Positions 60,741 through 64,000 of a DNA stretch of 64,000 bases are shown piece after piece; within the stretch, counting starts at the first letter, position 1; the number at the start of each line of letters is the position of its first letter. The translations under genes were made by a program, and so were the position numbers. This DNA comes from Azospirillum sp. TSH58 (GTDB lineage Bacteria > Pseudomonadota > Alphaproteobacteria > Azospirillales > Azospirillaceae), in contig NZ_CP022364.1 in assembly GCF_003119115.1 (NCBI RefSeq), positions 1,874,001 to 1,938,000 of the forward strand, written 5' to 3'. Below the pieces are notes generated by a model. It ran no database searches and had not been told where the DNA came from. It was given only the letters and a program-made list of their open reading frames with translations.

Positions 60741-61319
60741 TCAGAGCAGCGTGTGTTCGATCAGGATCTTGGTGCCGATGCCCAGCAGGGCGAGGCCGCC
60801 GAGGATTTCCGCCTTGCGGCCGAGCAGCGGGCCGGCCTTGCGCCCGATCAGCACGCCGCTGAAGGCCATGACCGCCGTCACCAGACCGATGACGACGCAG
60901 GCCTGGACGATGTTCACGTCGACCACCGCCAGGCTGACGCCGACGGCGCTGGCGTCGATGCTCGTCGCCAGCGCGGTGAGGACGAGCTGCATGGGGCCGA
61001 GCTGGCTTTTGCGCGCCGGCTGTTCCCCGGACTCCGGCGCGGACTCCGGCATCAGGCCCTGGCGGATCATGTTGCCGCCGACGAGGGCGAGCAGCCCGAA
61101 GGCGACCCAATGGTCGACGCTGGCGATCCAGGCGCTGACGGCGACGCCGACCATCCAGCCCAGGGCCGGGGTGATCGCTTCGAAGAAACCGAAATAGGCG
61201 CCGACGCGGAGCGCGTCGACCAGCCGCGCGCGCTCGCTCGCGGCGCCCTTGCCGATGGCGGCGGCGAAGGCGTCCACCGACAGGCTGAAGCCGAGAAGCA
61301 GAAGAGTGGTTGCGGTCAA
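60741..61319 (-). CDS. mntP: Manganese exporter MntP
   Basis: A 192-aa inner-membrane Mn2+ efflux protein with six helices. Family signatures are the paired LLLGFSLSVDAFAAAIGKG and LATSIDASAVGVSLA motifs, whose Asp residues sit in the membrane. TTG 61319 has AAGGGA eight bases upstream and gives the family length; upstream codons of the open frame are riboswitch sequence, not protein. Regulated by the yybP-ykoY element at 61350-61497. Confidence 0.92.
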   Translation of the reverse strand: MTATTLLLLGFSLSVDAFAAAIGKGAASERARLVDALRVGAYFGFFEAITPALGWMVGVAVSAWIASVDHWVAFGLLALVGGNMIRQGLMPESAPESGEQPARKSQLGPMQLVLTALATSIDASAVGVSLAVVDVNIVQACVVIGLVTAVMAFSGVLIGRKAGPLLGRKAEILGGLALLGIGTKILIEHTLL

Positions 61320-61349
61320 ACCGGGAATCCCTTGGGCCAAGACGGACCG

Positions 61350-61497
61350 ACGGCGCGACGGTCCCATGGCCCTCCGGGACGTCGCGCCGTTGGTCTCACC
61401 AAGCCCGGCCTCGCCGGTGCCGTCTGCGCCACGGCCGCCCGGACCGAGTCTGTTGACGCAGGCTCCTCCGCCGCGCGGCGGAGGACGGTTACTCCCC
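61350..61497 (-). promoter_or_regulatory. yybP-ykoY manganese riboswitch with expression-platform hairpin
   Basis: Read on the minus strand, conserved blocks occur in order: GGGGAGTAAC (from 61497), GTCAACAGACTC (near 61455), CGCAGACGGC with CCGGCGAGGC (about 61427-61405), and GGTGAGACC (61400-61392). These match the yybP-ykoY consensus. A 10-bp stem follows, ACGGCGCGAC (61390-61381) with GTCGCGCCGT (61359-61350), extended by GTCCC/GGGAC inside. That is the likely switch hairpin. The mntP TTG lies 31 bases further on. Mn2+ binding should raise expression. Confidence 0.9.
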
Positions 61498-61511
61498 AAA
61501 AACGCGGGCGG

Positions 61512-61540
61512 ACCCTAGCGACGCCGTTTTCAAGCGTCAA
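61512..61540 (-). promoter_or_regulatory. Sigma-70 promoter for mntP
   Basis: On the minus strand TTGACG (61540-61535) and TAGGGT (61517-61512) are 17 bases apart. The start point would lie just before the riboswitch aptamer. Confidence 0.65.
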
Positions 61541-61583
61541 TTCATATGAACAGATGTTGAATTATTTGTAATCTTCCGCGCCG

Positions 61584-62240
61584 TCAGGCCGGCAGGGGGC
61601 GTGGCTCCGGGTCGCCGTCCAGGCCGCTTCCGGCCTCCAGGTCCTTGACCGCGCACAGCCGCTGCACCACCGCGGCCTTGGGCGAGGCGACCTCGCCATG
61701 CTCGTAGGCGACGACCTGGAGGCGATCGCGCGCGACCTCCAGAAGCTCGCCGTTGCGCAGCAGGAAGGCGGGGGAGGCCGGGCGGCCGAAGCGGGCGTTG
61801 CCCAGCGCGAAGGTCTCGTAGAGCAGGATGCCGCCCGGTTCCAGCGCGTCGAGGATGGCCGGGAACAGCGGGCGGTGCAGGTAGTTGGTCACCACGATCG
61901 CGGCGAAGCGGCGGTCGCGCAGCAGCGGCACGGCAACCCCGTTCTCCAGATCGGCCTCCACCAGTTCCACCCCCGCCGTCCCGGTCAGGTCGGCCACCCC
62001 GCGCAGGTCGCGGTCCAGCCCGGTCACCGGGTGGTTGCGCGCCTGGAACAGCCGCAGGTGCCGCCCCGACCCGCAGGCGAGGTCGAGGACCGGCCCGCCC
62101 GCCCGCACCAGCGGCGCGAAGCGCGCGACCCAGGGGGAGGGCGGGCTGATCGCGGCATGGGATGAGCCGACGGGGGATGAGCCGATAGGAGGCGATCCGG
62201 CGGAGGACGGGGTGGACAAGGGACGGATGCTCCCGTTCAT
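61584..62240 (-). CDS. SAM-dependent methyltransferase (TehB-like)
   Basis: A 218-aa class I methyltransferase. The SAM motif is VLDLACGSGRHLRLF and the fourth strand FAAIVVTNYLHRPLFPAIL, then ALEPGGILLYETF as in tellurite-resistance TehB-like enzymes. The N-terminal 30 residues are Ser/Pro-rich and contain a 15-bp duplication (62161-62190). ATG 62240 or 62252; no good ribosome site. Confidence 0.8.
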   Translation of the reverse strand: MNGSIRPLSTPSSAGSPPIGSSPVGSSHAAISPPSPWVARFAPLVRAGGPVLDLACGSGRHLRLFQARNHPVTGLDRDLRGVADLTGTAGVELVEADLENGVAVPLLRDRRFAAIVVTNYLHRPLFPAILDALEPGGILLYETFALGNARFGRPASPAFLLRNGELLEVARDRLQVVAYEHGEVASPKAAVVQRLCAVKDLEAGSGLDGDPEPRPLPA

Positions 62241-62351
62241 GTCGTGACACATGTTTGACCGCGACGCCGGCGTCGTGCTGAACTGACGGCCGGTCACCGG
62301 CTGTATACCATCACCATCCGGTCTTCTCACCTTGGAGCTTCCGACGGGGAC

Positions 62352-62873
62352 ATGATCCTCTTCGTTCTGAAATGCACGGCCGACCACCGGTTCGAAGCCT
62401 GGTTCCGCAACGGCGACGCCTACGAGACGCAGGCCGCCGCCAAGGCCATCGCCTGCCCGGTCTGCGGCGACACGCACATCACCAAGGCCCCCATGGCCCC
62501 GCGCATCGCCAAGGGGGGCCGTGCCAGGGACGATGCACCTCGGGAGGACGGCGCGCCGGAGGCGGCGCCGGCGTCCGGCGGCGCGGCGGCTCCCGCCGCT
62601 CCCCCGGCGTCCGCGACGCCGTCCGTGCCGGCGGAACTGCGCGAGCGCTTCGCGGCGGAGGTCATGCGTCAATTGACGGACATTCGCCGCGCGGTTGAAA
62701 CGAACTGCGATTACGTCGGGGATCGCTTCGCTGAGGAGGCCCGGCGCATCCATTATGGCGAAACCGATCCGCGCGGGATCTACGGCGAGGCCACCGACAA
62801 GGAAGCGGAGGAGTTGAAGGAGGAGGGTGTGACTTTTGGTCGCATACCTTGGCTTCCACGCACCAATTCTTAA
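62352..62873 (+). CDS. DUF1178-family protein
   Basis: A 173-aa conserved proteobacterial protein of unknown function. The N-terminus is a small zinc-ribbon-like part (FVLKCTADHRFEAWF then CPVCGDTHITKAPMAPRI). A low-complexity Ala/Pro linker and a conserved C-terminus (NCDYVGDRFAEEARRIHYGE, RGIYGEAT) follow. GGAG lies upstream of the ATG. Confidence 0.88.
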   Translation: MILFVLKCTADHRFEAWFRNGDAYETQAAAKAIACPVCGDTHITKAPMAPRIAKGGRARDDAPREDGAPEAAPASGGAAAPAAPPASATPSVPAELRERFAAEVMRQLTDIRRAVETNCDYVGDRFAEEARRIHYGETDPRGIYGEATDKEAEELKEEGVTFGRIPWLPRTNS

Positions 62874-63024
62874 GCCCACGCTTCACAATATTTCGTGCAC
62901 CCCTTGCCCTTTCGCTGCCATGGGTTTGTGAACGAACCTCCGGAACAACGGCCACGGGCTGCGTCAAGCCGCTTTTTAGCGGTTGGCCTGCATCAAAGTT
63001 GTTGACGGGATAGTTCGTTACAAA

Positions 63025-63036
63025 GACCATATGGTC
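63025..63036. promoter_or_regulatory. 12-bp perfect palindrome upstream of DUF485-actP
   Basis: GACCATATGGTC is self-complementary and lies 56 bases before the DUF485 start. A TTGACG at 63002 and a TAATAT at 63045 are nearby but not at ideal mutual spacing. It may be an operator for this operon. Confidence 0.45.
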
Positions 63037-63091
63037 CGAGTGTCTAATATGACCTTGCAAAAATCGCTCGGCACTCGCGAGGGGACGCACT

Positions 63092-63394
63092 ATGAAAGAA
63101 AACGCTCAGAGGATTCTCGCGAATCCCAAGTTTCAGGAGCTGGTGCAGAAACGTAGCGCATTCGCGTGGACGCTTTCGATCGCCATGCTCGTCATCTACT
63201 TCGGCTTCATCCTGCTGGTCGCCTTCGGCAAGGGGTTCCTGGGTACCCCGATCGGCAATGGCGTGACCACCTGGGGTATCCCCGTCGGCCTTTTCACCAT
63301 CATCTCGGCATTCATCCTGACCGGCATCTACGTGCACCGGGCGAACGGCGAGTTCGATGAGCTGAACCGGCAGATCATGGAGGAGTCGAAGTGA
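63092..63394 (+). CDS. DUF485 membrane protein (YjcH-like)
   Basis: A 100-aa protein with two helices (about 26-46 and 64-84) and the family start [23 protein letters not shown]485 proteins are encoded beside acetate/solute permeases of the ActP type, as here, and are thought to assist them. Its stop overlaps the actP ATG (TGATG). Confidence 0.93.
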   Translation: MKENAQRILANPKFQELVQKRSAFAWTLSIAMLVIYFGFILLVAFGKGFLGTPIGNGVTTWGIPVGLFTIISAFILTGIYVHRANGEFDELNRQIMEESK

Positions 63395-64000
63395 TGCGTT
63401 CGCTGGTCAATCGTGTGGGCGTCGCGGCCGTCGCGGCCGGCGCGCTCATCCCCGCGTCGGTGCACGCGGCGGCGGTCGAAGGCGCGGTTCAGAAGCAGGC
63501 GACGAACTTTTCGGCGATCGTCATGTTCCTGATCTTCGTGCTGGCCACGCTCGGCATCACCTACTGGGCGGCGCGCCGCACGAAGTCGGCGAAGGACTTC
63601 TACGCCGCCGGCGGCGGCATCACCGGCTTCCAGAACGGCCTCGCCATCGCCGGCGACTACATGTCGGCGGCGTCCTTCCTCGGCATCGCCGGCCTCGTCT
63701 ACACGTCGGGCTTCGACGGCCTGATCTTCTCGGTGGGCTGGCTGGTCGGCTGGCCGATCATCCTGTTCCTGGTCGCCGAGCGGCTGCGCAACCTCGGCAA
63801 GTACACCTTCGCCGACGTGGCCTCCTACCGCTTCCAGCAGACCCCGATGCGCACGATGGCCGCCTGCGGCTCGCTCGCCACGGTGACCTTCTACCTGATC
63901 GCCCAGATGGTCGGCGCCGGCAAGCTGATCCAGCTGCTGTTCGGCCTCGACTACATGTGGGCGGTGGTGATCGTCGGCGTCCTCATGATCGCCTACGTGA
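63394..64000 (+). CDS. actP: Cation/acetate symporter ActP, 3' end outside window
   Basis: First 202 residues of a sodium:solute symporter. An N-terminal signal-like segment ([16 protein letters not shown]) precedes the transmembrane core: [40 protein letters not shown] and [15 protein letters not shown] are ActP-typical. It likely imports acetate or similar short acids. Co-translated with DUF485. Confidence 0.93.
   Translation, partial: MRSLVNRVGVAAVAAGALIPASVHAAAVEGAVQKQATNFSAIVMFLIFVLATLGITYWAARRTKSAKDFYAAGGGITGFQNGLAIAGDYMSAASFLGIAGLVYTSGFDGLIFSVGWLVGWPIILFLVAERLRNLGKYTFADVASYRFQQTPMRTMAACGSLATVTFYLIAQMVGAGKLIQLLFGLDYMWAVVIVGVLMIAYV

Noticed and set aside
61320..61499. N-terminal extension of MntP
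   Set aside because: This stretch is the yybP-ykoY aptamer and switch hairpin; MntP proteins start just before the first helix.

Overview
The window is about 70% G+C and gene-dense. It reads as chromosome of an alphaproteobacterium, most likely Azospirillum or a close Rhodospirillales relative. The grounds are the blocks trpB-trpA-accD-folC and mutT-GNAT-argJ-PPIase-secA, the AapJ/BztA-type binding protein, a CobD/CbiB gene, and the large number of multi-PAS and hybrid kinases. This is an inference from gene content and style; no 16S gene is present. I see no insertion sequence, prophage, integrase or CRISPR array.

Layout. 1-10950 is a signalling block: an OmpR/EnvZ-type pair, a type II NADH dehydrogenase, a multi-PAS kinase-like protein with a degenerate ATPase, and a BvgS-like hybrid kinase divergent from a solitary amino-acid-binding protein. 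11068-15553 is the trpB-trpA-accD-folC operon. 15579-22863 holds an acidic zinc-ribbon protein with repeated short motifs, tRNA-Arg, three more folate/pterin genes (folM, folK, folE), and a periplasmic protein/kinase pair. 22877-30590 is mixed housekeeping: phosphoesterase, nucleotidyltransferase, double cold-shock protein, phosphoglucomutase, dienelactone hydrolase, msrB and a luciferase-like monooxygenase.

30730-36177 is the most unusual part. It has a small ribbon-helix-helix-like protein, a STAS protein, a TssL/DotU-OmpA protein, a TssM/IcmF that stops after about 676 residues, TagF and an OmpA-like protein. No sheath, tube, baseplate or ClpV gene is nearby, so it looks like a stand-alone type VI membrane-complex cassette. 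A TRAP transporter (dctPQM) follows, then a DMT exporter, an RG-rich small protein, a glycosyltransferase-like protein, tRNA-Thr and recQ.

44700-53880 has a hairpin/mini-ORF/hairpin element, then mutT, GNAT, argJ and PPIase on the minus strand, and secA, mscL and a DEAD-box helicase with a long leader on the plus strand. 53914-64000 contains an AT-rich repeat island, cobD, an ankyrin protein, small respiratory and stress proteins, an orphan FliQ-family protein, comF-grxC-nitrilase, a manganese exporter under a yybP-ykoY riboswitch, and the start of a DUF485-actP operon.

Two repeat classes run through the window: palindromic C/G-rich intergenic repeats (three copies), and short tandem repeats of 12 or 15 bp in both genes and spacers. 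Coding starts were chosen from Shine-Dalgarno spacing, operon overlap and family length; several are GTG or TTG.
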